Assembly: GCA_003448875.1 (NCBI GenBank)
Contig: DLXG01000046.1
Location: 7,182 to 13,483 of the forward strand
Direction: 5' to 3'
DNA from: Anaerolineaceae bacterium
GTDB lineage: Bacteria > Chloroflexota > Anaerolineae > Anaerolineales > Anaerolineaceae
Length of the DNA: 6,302 bases
A program made the translations under genes and the position numbers. The notes under the pieces were generated by a model. That model did not search any database and was not told the DNA's origin. It saw only the letters and a list, made by a program, of their open reading frames with translations. This document shows, piece after piece, positions 1 to 6,011 of the stretch. The stretch's first letter is position 1; every line of letters begins with the position of its first letter.

Positions 1-1094
1 CCTGCCCCTGCGCCCTGGGCCTGGCCACCCCGATGAGCCTGATGGTTGGCATCGGCAAAGGTGCTGAGAACGGTATCCTGATCCGTTCCGGAGAAGCGCT
101 GCAAACCGCACAATCTATCAAGACCGTCGTCTTAGATAAAACTGGCACAATTACCAAGGGCAAGCCTGAACTAACCAATGTTATCGTTGCAGCTCAACAA
201 TCCATCCTGAGTGACGAACTCTTGAGGTTGGCCGCTTCAGTGGAAACGGTCAGTGAGCACCCTCTGGCCGAAGCAATTGTGGAAGGAGCGAGGGCCAAAG
301 GATTGGCACTGAGTAAGCCGGAAGCCTTCGAAGCGATCCCAGGGCATGGTGTCACTGCAACAGTCGATGGACGTAAGGTAGCACTCGGTAATCTAAAGAT
401 GTTGAAGCGCTTGAACGTTGATCTCGGCGACCTGGAAGCCAAATCCGAAACCCTGGCGAACGATGGGAAAACTCCTATGTTTGCCGCCGTGGATGGCAAG
501 GCAGCCGGCATCATCGCCGTTGCCGATACAGTCAAAGAAGACTCCAAGGAAGCTATCGCCGCATTGCACCAGATGGGCATTGAGGTGGTGATGATCACCG
601 GCGATAACCGCCGCACTGCTGAAGCGATTGCCCGCCAAGTGGGTTTGGATCGCGTCCTGGCTGAAGTGCTGCCAGAAGATAAGGCCCACAACGTTCACCT
701 GCTGCAAGCCGAAGGCAAAAAAGTTGCGATGGTTGGGGATGGCATCAACGACGCCCCGGCGCTGGCGCAGGCCGATGTTGGTTTAGCGATCGGCACCGGC
801 ACAGATGTGGCCATCGAAGCCTCAGATATTACCCTGATCAAGGGCAGCCTGAAGGGTGTGGTCACTGCCATCGAGGTCAGCCGGGCCACCATGCGCAATA
901 TCAAGCAGAACCTGGTTGGCGCATTCATCTACAATGTCTTAGGGGTCCCCATTGCCATGGGTGTTTTGTTCCCCTTCTTTGGGGTGCTTCTCAGCCCCCT
1001 GCTGGCAGGTGCTGCCATGGCTTTCTCGTCCGTGACGGTGGTCAGCAACGCCAATCGCTTACGAGGTTTTCGCCCAAAATTCAGCGCCAAATGA
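1..1094 (+). CDS. copA: Cu(I)-exporting P1B-type ATPase CopA, C-terminal half (5' end outside window)
   Basis: ATP-driven export of Cu(I) across the cytoplasmic membrane. The frame is open from the first base, so the apparent ATG at 33 is internal. Visible in order: the transmembrane CPC metal site followed by ALGLATP (positions 3-32), the phosphorylation motif DKTGT (135-149), the nucleotide-domain HP dipeptide in SEHPLAEA (258-263), a TGDN motif near 598, the GDGIND hinge motif (735-752), then two C-terminal membrane helices with the YN pair (930-935) and the MxxSS motif (1017-1031). CPC plus YN plus MxxSS is the established signature of Cu(I)-specific P1B-1 pumps. About 363 residues are present; full-length family members are usually 700-850, so the metal-binding domain, actuator domain and first helices lie upstream. 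No frameshift is seen. It heads a tight run with the next two genes, supporting copper homeostasis. Substrate assignment is confident from motifs; Ag(I) is also possible. Confidence 0.96.
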   Translation, partial: CPCALGLATPMSLMVGIGKGAENGILIRSGEALQTAQSIKTVVLDKTGTITKGKPELTNVIVAAQQSILSDELLRLAASVETVSEHPLAEAIVEGARAKGLALSKPEAFEAIPGHGVTATVDGRKVALGNLKMLKRLNVDLGDLEAKSETLANDGKTPMFAAVDGKAAGIIAVADTVKEDSKEAIAALHQMGIEVVMITGDNRRTAEAIARQVGLDRVLAEVLPEDKAHNVHLLQAEGKKVAMVGDGINDAPALAQADVGLAIGTGTDVAIEASDITLIKGSLKGVVTAIEVSRATMRNIKQNLVGAFIYNVLGVPIAMGVLFPFFGVLLSPLLAGAAMAFSSVTVVSNANRLRGFRPKFSAK

Positions 1095-1101
1095 GGCAAG
1101 C

Positions 1102-1428
1102 ATGACGATCAATCTGTTGTATTTTGATGGCTGCCCGTCGTGGAATACAGCCCTGATCAATCTTCAAGCTGCATTGAAGGAAGAACAACTGGATTATTCA
1201 ATCAACCCGATTAAGATTGAAACTGACCAGGAGACGGCTACCACAAAATTTCTTGGATCGCCTTCCTTCCAGATTGATGGAAAGGATTTCTGGCCAGAAA
1301 ACCGATCTGCCTATTCAATGAACTGCCGGGTGTATAAAACGCCCAATGGTATACAGGGTTGGCCGACCGTCGAGATGCTTCGCCAAAAGCTAATTAACAT
1401 CAGAAAAGATAAGGAAACAGCGAAATGA
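1102..1428 (+). CDS. Small thioredoxin/glutaredoxin-fold protein of the copper operon
   Basis: A 108-residue cytoplasmic protein with no signal peptide or membrane segment. The start LLYFDGCPSW (residues 5-14) matches the beta-strand and active-site loop of small thioredoxin-like proteins often annotated as thioredoxin family or alkylmercury-lyase-like. FLGSPSFQIDG (50-60) supplies the cis-Pro loop (P54), and C75 lies in CRVY, a motif I recall as conserved in this group. The usual CxxC is reduced to CPSW: C11 is kept and the second position is W14, so any redox chemistry would use C11 alone or with the distant C75. The start is supported by GAGG at 1093-1096, overlapping the copA stop, 5 bases before the ATG. 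It lies 7 bases after copA and overlaps the cupredoxin gene by 4 bases, so the three are almost certainly co-transcribed. A role in metal delivery or thiol repair is inference. Confidence 0.85.
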   Translation: MTINLLYFDGCPSWNTALINLQAALKEEQLDYSINPIKIETDQETATTKFLGSPSFQIDGKDFWPENRSAYSMNCRVYKTPNGIQGWPTVEMLRQKLINIRKDKETAK

Positions 1429-1802
1429 CACCTGTTCAGATTTTCATAACCCTTGGGGGCATCGCTCTCAGTTTATTTATTGCCTGGTTTTTCTGGCTGG
1501 CGCCCAAAGGTCAGACAATAGTTAAAGCCGGTGCAGGTGGTGTCCAGGAAGTGGCCATTACCGTTAAAGGAGGATACACCCCGGATATCATTGTGGTCAA
1601 AGCCGGGCAACCACTGCGCATGAGGTTTACGCGTCAGGAAAGTTCGACCTGTTCAGAAATGGTGCTGTTTCCTGATTTCAGCCAGAGCGCAAAATTGCCT
1701 GAAGGTCAGGAAGTGACAGTTGAATTTACTCCCGACAAACCTGGTGAGTATGGCTTCCAATGCCAAATGGGCATGCTGCGGGGAAAACTGATCGTTGAGT
1801 GA
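1425..1802 (+). CDS. Membrane-anchored cupredoxin-like protein (probable copper-binding)
   Basis: 125 residues. An uncleaved N-terminal helix (about residues 5-25) should anchor the protein with the rest outside the membrane. Residues about 42-125 form a cupredoxin-like beta-sandwich: VKGGYTPDIIVVKAGQPLRMRF, then STCSEMVLFPDF, then a PGEYGFQCQMGMLRGKLIV end (each stretch given only in part). This pattern is typical of the Cupredoxin_1/EfeO-type domain found next to heavy-metal ATPases. The candidate ligands are C76, M79, C113, M115 and M117; the classical type-1 His ligands are absent, so Cu(I) binding by thiol and thioether is more likely than blue-copper electron transfer. The start overlaps the preceding stop (ATGA at 1425-1428) and has AAGGA at 1411-1415 nine bases upstream. 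It is the last gene of the copper operon. A job of accepting or buffering exported copper is inferred from context. Confidence 0.87.
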   Translation: MTPVQIFITLGGIALSLFIAWFFWLAPKGQTIVKAGAGGVQEVAITVKGGYTPDIIVVKAGQPLRMRFTRQESSTCSEMVLFPDFSQSAKLPEGQEVTVEFTPDKPGEYGFQCQMGMLRGKLIVE

Positions 1803-1839
1803 TACCCTCGGGGTTTCTTGACGCACTTACTTCTATGAA

Positions 1840-1867
1840 TCAACACCTGATTTGATGATGGTATACT
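1840..1867 (+). promoter_or_regulatory. Possible extended -10 promoter for the leader and CBS gene
   Basis: TATACT at 1862-1867 differs from the -10 consensus at one base and is preceded by TG one base upstream (1859-1860), an extended -10. TCAACA at 1840-1845 is a 4/6 match to the -35 box with a 16-base spacer. Transcription would start near 1874-1877, just at or before an ATG at 1877. This is pattern matching by eye only; the region lies between the copper operon and the attenuator, where a promoter is expected. Confidence 0.4.
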
Positions 1868-1876
1868 TGGACCACC

Positions 1877-1957
1877 ATGGAAATGAGATCTGAAAGCAGC
1901 AAAATGGAACTGTGCATCTGTCTACGGCGGGGACTGTCTTCACCGCCGCGAACCTAG
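1877..1957 (+). CDS. Putative cysteine-codon leader peptide (attenuator uORF)
   Basis: A short frame ending at TAG 1955-1957 just before a terminator/antiterminator structure. The ATG at 1904 gives a 17-residue peptide, MELCICLRRGLSSPPRT; the in-frame ATGs at 1877 and 1883 extend it to 26 or 24 residues. The Cys codons are TGC at 1913-1915 and TGT at 1919-1921. The 1904 start has only a weak GAAAG (1892-1896) upstream; the 1877 start would be nearly leaderless if the -10 at 1862-1867 is real. The frame overlaps the first hairpin arm (1925-1930) and part of the antiterminator arm (1927-1939), the geometry expected if ribosome position controls RNA folding. The downstream gene serves cysteine synthesis, so stalling at Cys codons when Cys-tRNA is scarce would make sense. 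No direct proof of translation; it could be a chance frame. Confidence 0.5.
   Translation: MEMRSESSKMELCICLRRGLSSPPRT
1925..1948 (+). promoter_or_regulatory. Leader hairpin A (anti-antiterminator candidate)
   Basis: CGGCGG at 1925-1930 pairs with CCGCCG at 1943-1948 around a 12-base loop. The loop contains ACTGTCT, part of the antiterminator arm. When formed, this hairpin would sequester 1927-1930 and hinder the long pairing to 1993-2007, favouring termination. It lies within the leader-peptide frame, so a translating or stalled ribosome would open it. Further small hairpins follow at 1957-1975 (GCCT/AGGC with inner GAA/TTC) and 1979-1994 (CTGCCG/CGGCAG, loop CAGG). Confidence 0.55.
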
Positions 1958-2007
1958 CCTGGAAAAATTCAAGGCCAACTGCCGCAGGCGGCAGACAGTC
2001 ACCCCGC
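1927..2007 (+). promoter_or_regulatory. Candidate antiterminator pairing in the CBS leader
   Basis: GCGGGG (1927-1932) pairs with CCCCGC (2002-2007), and the adjoining ACTGTCT (1933-1939) pairs with AGACAGT (1993-1999), leaving only a two-base bulge (2000-2001). This 13-bp pairing takes over bases 1993-1998, which form part of the terminator's 5' arm, so the two structures exclude each other. It also excludes hairpin A (through 1927-1930) and the small hairpin at 1979-1994. Mutually exclusive structures of this kind are the hallmark of attenuators and transcriptional riboswitches. I do not recognise the sequence as a SAM-I, SAM-II, SAH, cobalamin or T-box leader. Confidence 0.6.
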
Positions 2008-2049
2008 ACTTTTCGTAATGTGCAACGGTGCATCTGTCTGCCGTTTTTT
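1989..2049 (+). terminator. Intrinsic terminator (attenuator) upstream of the CBS gene
   Basis: CGGCAGACAG (1989-1998) pairs perfectly with CTGTCTGCCG (2034-2043), followed directly by six T (2044-2049). The apical part can continue the helix: CACC (2000-2003) with GGTG (2027-2030), and GCAC (2006-2009) with GTGC (2020-2023). It sits 37 bases before the CBS start and downstream of any plausible promoter for that gene, so it most likely works as a conditional terminator, not the end of the copper operon, whose last stop is about 190 bases upstream. Confidence 0.75.
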
Positions 2050-2072
2050 GTTGCAGTTGGCCTTTTCATTTC

Positions 2073-2079
2073 AAGGAAG
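2073..2079 (+). promoter_or_regulatory. Ribosome binding site fixing the CBS start
   Basis: AAGGAAG lies 7 bases before the ATG at 2087. It decides against the earlier in-frame ATG at 2018, which lies in the apical loop of the terminator hairpin, lacks a Shine-Dalgarno sequence and would add 23 residues not seen in the family. Confidence 0.75.
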
Positions 2080-2086
2080 AATAGCA

Positions 2087-3535
2087 ATGACAACTACGAA
2101 TGCAGTTAAAAACTCCACCATCGTGGAACGACATGCTGGAGTCTATCGAAACATATTGCAGGCCATTGGCCATACCCCTTTGGTTCGTCTCAACCAGGTT
2201 GTGTTTGGAAGTACCACCGCTAATATATTCGCCAAGGTCGAGTTTTTTAATCCCGCTGGCTCGATTAAAGACCGCATCGGCCTGTCCATCATCGAAAATG
2301 CCGAAGCGGAAGGTAGGTTAAAACCCGGCGGAACGATCGTGGAGGCGACATCTGGCAATACCGGGGCCGGCCTGGCTCTGGCAGCCGCAGTAAAGGGATA
2401 CCGCTGCGTTTTCGTGATGCCCGACAAAATGAGCGATGAGAAAGTTCGCTTCTTGCGGGCTTTCGGAGCCCGGGTGGTCATTACGCCTACTGCTGTCGCA
2501 CCGGAGGATCCTCGAAGTTATTACAGCGTAGCAGCCCGGATTGTCCGGGAGACACCCAACAGCATTTTAGCCAATCAATATCACAACCCGGCCAACCCAA
2601 GCGCCCATTACCGCTTAACAGGGCCAGAAATATGGGAGCAGACCTCCGGTAAGATCGATGTGCTCGTAGCAGGCATTGGCACCGGCGGCACGATTAGCGG
2701 AACTGCACGGTTCCTAAAAGAACAGAATCCGAAAATCAAAGTGGTAGGGGTAGATATTCAGGGTTCTCTACTCTACGATACCTGGAAACTCGGACATCTG
2801 CCTGTTGATCCGCATCCGAAGACCTATAAGATCGAGGGAATCGGTGAGGATTTCCTGCCATCCACGTTGGAACTATCTATTATCGATGAGATCGTCCAGG
2901 TGGATGATCGGGAGTCTTTCCAGATGGCCCGGCGGCTTGTCCGAGAGGAGGGTATCTTTGCCGGCGGTTCTTCCGGGTCGGCCGTTGCCGGATTATTGAA
3001 ATCAAAGATCGTCCGATCCTTAATGCCGGGGCAAAACGCCGTCGTCATCCTGCCTGACTCCGGCAATCGTTATCTGACCAAATTGTTTGACGATAATTGG
3101 ATGCGCGAGAACGGATTTCTTCCCGACAGCAAAACCACCGACCCGATCTCAGCTGTCATTGAAGCCCACCAAAAGCTCTCCCTGGTTGTAACCTGCCCTG
3201 ACGAAGAAATGAACACGGTCGTAGAGAAAATGACCAGGTATGATATATCCCAGCTCCCGGTGGTCGACAAAGATGGCAAATTGATCGGGATGGTCGGGGA
3301 GTCAGATATCCTCGATCACCTTCTGCACTCCAATCATGTGCATGATCCTCTAGAAACCATCACCTCGATCATCAATCCAGGTGTACTGACAGCCAGGCCA
3401 GATGCCAGTATTGAAAGTGTGTTGCCTTCTTTCGATCATGGCAAAGTGGTTGTCATCACAGATAACGAAGGGCGGCCCGTTGGGATGCTGACGAAGATCG
3501 ACTTGATCGATTATCTCACTGAAAAAATCGGCTGA
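2087..3535 (+). CDS. cbs: Cystathionine beta-synthase with C-terminal CBS-domain pair
   Basis: A 482-residue cytoplasmic PLP enzyme that should condense homocysteine with serine (or an activated serine) to cystathionine, the first step of reverse transsulfuration. The catalytic fold-type II domain covers about residues 18-340: IGHTPLVRLN (27-36), the PLP lysine K61 in GSIKDR, TSGNTG (88-93), the phosphate-binding GIGTGGT (196-202), EGIGEDF (250-256), GGSSGS (293-298) and PDSGNRY (323-329). EGIGEDF and the overall length favour CBS over plain cysteine synthase. Residues about 352-412 and 420-482 are two CBS domains, which in this family can bind adenosyl ligands and adjust activity; the ligand here is unknown. 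There is no N-terminal heme-binding extension like that of animal CBS. The gene is preceded by an attenuator-like leader with Cys codons and faces a convergent gene of the next pathway step. A cysteine synthase (CysM-like) activity remains possible. Confidence 0.92.
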   Translation: MTTTNAVKNSTIVERHAGVYRNILQAIGHTPLVRLNQVVFGSTTANIFAKVEFFNPAGSIKDRIGLSIIENAEAEGRLKPGGTIVEATSGNTGAGLALAAAVKGYRCVFVMPDKMSDEKVRFLRAFGARVVITPTAVAPEDPRSYYSVAARIVRETPNSILANQYHNPANPSAHYRLTGPEIWEQTSGKIDVLVAGIGTGGTISGTARFLKEQNPKIKVVGVDIQGSLLYDTWKLGHLPVDPHPKTYKIEGIGEDFLPSTLELSIIDEIVQVDDRESFQMARRLVREEGIFAGGSSGSAVAGLLKSKIVRSLMPGQNAVVILPDSGNRYLTKLFDDNWMRENGFLPDSKTTDPISAVIEAHQKLSLVVTCPDEEMNTVVEKMTRYDISQLPVVDKDGKLIGMVGESDILDHLLHSNHVHDPLETITSIINPGVLTARPDASIESVLPSFDHGKVVVITDNEGRPVGMLTKIDLIDYLTEKIG

Positions 3536-3548
3536 TCGCCCAGATCAC

Positions 3549-3586
3549 AGCAGGCGTTTCCAAGAATGGAAACGCCTGCTTCTTTT
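3549..3586 (+). terminator. Strong hairpin terminator between convergent genes
   Basis: AGCAGGCGTTTCC (3549-3561) pairs without mismatch with GGAAACGCCTGCT (3568-3580) around a six-base loop, followed by the T-rich TCTTTT. It ends the CBS transcript. The hairpin also forms on the minus strand, where the opposing gene ends at 3602, but no T run follows on that side, so it is a good plus-strand terminator and only a possible minus-strand one. Confidence 0.9.
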
Positions 3587-3601
3587 CAAATCCAGATGAT
3601 T

Positions 3602-4768
3602 TCACAAACCGCGCAAGGCCTGGTCCAGATCAGCAAGTAAATCGTCTACATTTTCAATACCAACGGACAGCCGCACGAGCCCAGCGGGCACTTCAAGGGC
3701 GCTGCCTGAGACTGAAGCGTGGGTCATAGCAGCCGGGACCTCGATGAGAGATTCCACTCCGCCCAGGCTTTCCGCCAGGGTGAACAAACGAGTGGTTTCG
3801 ACCATCTTACGCGCGGCCTTTTCGCCCCCTTTCAAAATTAGCGAGATCATTCCACCGTACAGGCGCATTTGCTTTTTCGCAACAGCATGCCCCTGGTGAT
3901 TTTCAAGACCAGGATAAATCACATTTTCAACAGCGGAATGCTGTATGAGGTAATTGGCTAATGAGGCAGCATTTGCGGAATGACGCTCCATTCGCACGGC
4001 AAGGGTCTTGATTCCACGTAAAGTTAACCAGCAATCCATTGGCCCGGGGACAGCACCTATTGCATTTTGCAGAAATTTTAAGCGTTCATATAGGCTTTTC
4101 TCTCGAACAATGATTGCCCCACCAATAACATCGGAATGACCACTCAGATATTTTGTGGTTGAATGGATGACAAAATCAGCGCCCAGCGCGAGCGGTTGCT
4201 GCAAGAACGGAGAGGCAAATGTATTATCTACAGCGATCAGAATATTCGTCGAACGGGCTTTAACTCGCCGAGAGATTTCCGCGATATCGGCAATTTTCAG
4301 CAACGGATTGGTCGGCGTCTCGATCCACACCAATCTTGTTTCAGGCCGCAGGCTGGCTTCCACCCTGGTTGGGTCACTGATATCGGTATACGAAAATTCG
4401 AGGCCGTATTCCTTAAGCACGCGTTCAAACAGGCGGAAGGTACCTCCGTAGACATCATTCGAAGCTAGAACATGCTCACCTGGTTTAATCAGGCGCAGCA
4501 GAGTGTCAGTGGCTGCCATACCGGATGAGAAGGCTAATCCATAGGCAGGTTGACCTGCCAATGCGCTTTCAAGCGCCGCCAGGCATTTTTCAAGGGCTAG
4601 ACGGGTTGGGTTCGCTGTGCGACTGTAATCAAAACCTTTGGTAACTCCTACCTCTGCCTGAGCATAGGTCGAGGTCTGGTAAATCGGCGTGATCACTGCC
4701 CCGGTGGCTGGATCCGCTCCCTGACCGGCATGAATCGCGAGGGTCTCTATCTGAGGATTTCTCTGCAT
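3602..4768 (-). CDS. Cystathionine gamma-lyase / gamma-synthase family PLP enzyme
   Basis: A 388-residue cytoplasmic enzyme of the Cys/Met metabolism PLP family (fold type I), full length for the family. Visible: LAIHAGQ near the N-terminus, the Y and R of YSRTANPTR (Y48, R50) that bind PLP phosphate of the neighbouring subunit, SSGM (81-84), ETPTNPLL (150-157), AVDNTF with the PLP-nitrogen aspartate D181, and the Schiff-base lysine K206 in HSTTKYLSGHSDVIGG. The C-terminal ESLGGVESLIEVPAAMTH and GLVRLSVGIEN stretches complete the active site. Sequence alone does not separate lyase (mccB-like) from synthase (metB-like); the neighbouring CBS gene favours a lyase releasing cysteine from cystathionine. 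The start is supported by a strong AAGGAG eight bases upstream (about 4777-4782 on the opposite strand). It is transcribed convergently with CBS and divergently from the next gene, so it has its own promoter in 4769-4992, where I see no clear consensus box. Confidence 0.93.
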   Translation of the reverse strand: MQRNPQIETLAIHAGQGADPATGAVITPIYQTSTYAQAEVGVTKGFDYSRTANPTRLALEKCLAALESALAGQPAYGLAFSSGMAATDTLLRLIKPGEHVLASNDVYGGTFRLFERVLKEYGLEFSYTDISDPTRVEASLRPETRLVWIETPTNPLLKIADIAEISRRVKARSTNILIAVDNTFASPFLQQPLALGADFVIHSTTKYLSGHSDVIGGAIIVREKSLYERLKFLQNAIGAVPGPMDCWLTLRGIKTLAVRMERHSANAASLANYLIQHSAVENVIYPGLENHQGHAVAKKQMRLYGGMISLILKGGEKAARKMVETTRLFTLAESLGGVESLIEVPAAMTHASVSGSALEVPAGLVRLSVGIENVDDLLADLDQALRGL

Positions 4769-4977
4769 TCTATATTCTCCTTAATTGGCGGCGCTCAATC
4801 AATTTGTTCGTCGCTTGAAGTCTATGCAATTGGTTTGGGTAGGATACCATGTCATTTTTCTTCTCGGAATAGGCCAAATTGCCTGATTGGAATACCGCTA
4901 AATAGCCCTAACCGAACCAGGCTGAGTTGATTACACTTTGTGAAGATTGGCACATAGCTATCATCCCCGACCCTGAC

Positions 4978-4983
4978 AAGGAG
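4978..4983 (+). promoter_or_regulatory. Ribosome binding site fixing the start at 4993
   Basis: AAGGAG, 9 bases before the ATG at 4993. It supports that start over the upstream in-frame TTG at 4927, which has no Shine-Dalgarno sequence and would add 22 residues before an otherwise typical charged N-terminus. Confidence 0.75.
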
Positions 4984-4992
4984 TCAATTCGT

Positions 4993-5979
4993 ATGACTGA
5001 AGAACCCCAAGCCCCGGGACGGAATGACGTCAATGGCGAGGCGCATGATATCCCTATCAATCAAAGGATATCCAGACCAAGAAAATGGAAACAGGTTATT
5101 GTACGCCTCGCCTTGGCGGGCATAATTTTCGTATCCGGACTGGTGAGCGGCTATTTCATCTGGGGACACAGTCAATCAAATCAAACAGCCTCTCTTGAAA
5201 TGAACGCATTGATGAATACGGTCAACCCCAAGGATGGCTTCAAAATCCAGGCAATCTACGGCGACGTCGGCCCAAGACTGATCGCGGCCGGGGCTATTGA
5301 TCTGGCAATCTTTACACAACTGTACCAACAAGCCGGGCAGCCGCTTTCCGCGCAAGAAATGGATGTTTTAACCAAAGGTAGCTCGGAGCAAATTGCCATA
5401 ACACGGGAAAATGCTCACTTTCTCCTGAACTACTTCTGGGCATTAGGTTTGACAAACAAGAATGCTATCCTGAATGAGGGACCCATTCACCAAGCCAGCG
5501 GCGGGCAGATTGACCAGTTTGCTTCGACTGGCGGTTGGACAATAGGGGAAAAACCAGTCACAGAATTATTTTCCAGCGCCGAAATCATCCCACTGACCAC
5601 CGAACAACAAGCCCGCGTTGAAGAGGTTGCAAAGGCAGTTTACAGGCCATGCTGCGATAATCCAACGCATTTTCCGGATTGCAATCATGGCATGGCGATG
5701 CTTGGTTTGCTCGAGCTAATGGCCACCCAGAATGCCTCAACCGATGAAATGTTTCAGGCCGCAAAATACGCCAACGCCTACTGGTTCCCTCAGCAAACTT
5801 TTGAGCAGGCGATTTACTTCAACACTGTACAAAAGACGGATTATGCAGAAGTCGGTGCAAAACAGGTTGTAGGAATGCAGTATTCGTCAGGAAGCGGTTT
5901 CAAACAAGTACACCAATGGCTGGAGGAAAATGGATACCTCGAAAATGCACCTGGCGGTGGAAATAATTGTGGTGTGTAA
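4993..5979 (+). CDS. Membrane-anchored protein of unknown function with CC(x8)CNH motif
   Basis: A 328-residue protein I cannot assign to a named family. Residues 1-34 are polar and end in a basic cluster (RISRPRKWK); residues about 35-58 are one hydrophobic helix followed by a polar chain, so a type II anchor with the C-terminal ~270 residues outside is likely. The extracytoplasmic part is rich in short helices. The striking feature is YRPCCDNPTHFPDCNHGM: C220, C221, C230 and H232, followed by a helix (GLLELMATQ) and AAKYANAYWFPQQ. This looks like a metal, heme or Fe-S ligand set, or a disulfide pair, but no CxxCH heme motif is present. A last Cys (C326) sits in the C-terminal GGGNNCGV. The gene is followed 120 bases later, with no terminator between, by a small membrane-protein gene on the same strand. 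A metal or redox function is inference. Confidence 0.8.
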   Translation: MTEEPQAPGRNDVNGEAHDIPINQRISRPRKWKQVIVRLALAGIIFVSGLVSGYFIWGHSQSNQTASLEMNALMNTVNPKDGFKIQAIYGDVGPRLIAAGAIDLAIFTQLYQQAGQPLSAQEMDVLTKGSSEQIAITRENAHFLLNYFWALGLTNKNAILNEGPIHQASGGQIDQFASTGGWTIGEKPVTELFSSAEIIPLTTEQQARVEEVAKAVYRPCCDNPTHFPDCNHGMAMLGLLELMATQNASTDEMFQAAKYANAYWFPQQTFEQAIYFNTVQKTDYAEVGAKQVVGMQYSSGSGFKQVHQWLEENGYLENAPGGGNNCGV

Positions 5980-6004
5980 GCCGACCTATTTTTACAGACT
6001 CGAT

Positions 6005-6011
6005 AAGGAGG
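6005..6011 (+). promoter_or_regulatory. Consensus Shine-Dalgarno sequence without an obvious start codon
   Basis: AAGGAGG is a perfect anti-16S match, but no ATG, GTG or TTG follows at 5-12 bases. The nearest ATG (6034) is 22 bases away; it is in frame with the membrane-protein gene at 6100 and would add 22 residues. An ATT at 6017 would reach a stop after three codons. It may be a relic or a chance match. Confidence 0.4.

Larger units (their letters stand above)
1912..2039 (+). repeat. 12-base direct repeat (GTGCATCTGTCT) bracketing the attenuator
   Basis: GTGCATCTGTCT occurs exactly at 1912-1923 and 2028-2039. The first copy spans the two Cys codons of the putative leader peptide; the second forms most of the 3' arm of the terminator. 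The first copy can therefore pair, through CTGTCT, with the same AGACAG (1993-1998) that the terminator uses, making it a potential competitor. Only the copies, not the stretch between them, are repeated. Confidence 0.7.

Noticed and set aside
194..928. Minus-strand open frames inside copA
   Set aside because: Shadows of the motif-rich copA frame; no independent start signals or recognisable domains.
1803..1819. A small ACCC/GGGT hairpin (1804-1814) followed by TTTCTT as a terminator for the copper operon
   Set aside because: The stem is only 4 bp with a 3-base loop and the T run is interrupted; too weak to call.
1912..2050. A known riboswitch (SAM-I, SAM-II, SAH, cobalamin) or T-box upstream of the CBS gene
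   Set aside because: I could not find the conserved cores of these classes, such as the T-box TGGN-containing antiterminator sequence; only the terminator/antiterminator logic is present. A model search could overturn this.
2018..2086. In-frame upstream ATG at 2018 giving the CBS protein a 23-residue N-terminal extension with two Cys
   Set aside because: It lies in the apical loop of the terminator hairpin, has no ribosome binding site, and a good AAGGAAG precedes ATG 2087. The Cys codons there stem from the repeated sequence and frame, and no stop separates them from CBS.
1833..2109. Open frames across the leader on the minus strand (1833-2093) and in another plus frame (1912-2109)
   Set aside because: No recognisable protein features, poor starts, and they run across the hairpins; explained by the structured, GC-rich leader.
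4155..4468. Plus-strand open frames inside the cystathionine gamma-lyase-type gene
   Set aside because: They are antisense to a full-length, motif-complete gene and show no protein family features.
4927..4992. Promoter boxes (TTGTGA 4938 with TATCAT 4959) and a TTG start at 4927 for the Cys-rich membrane protein
   Set aside because: The spacer is only 15 bases and the -35 match is poor; the TTG has no ribosome binding site, whereas ATG 4993 does.
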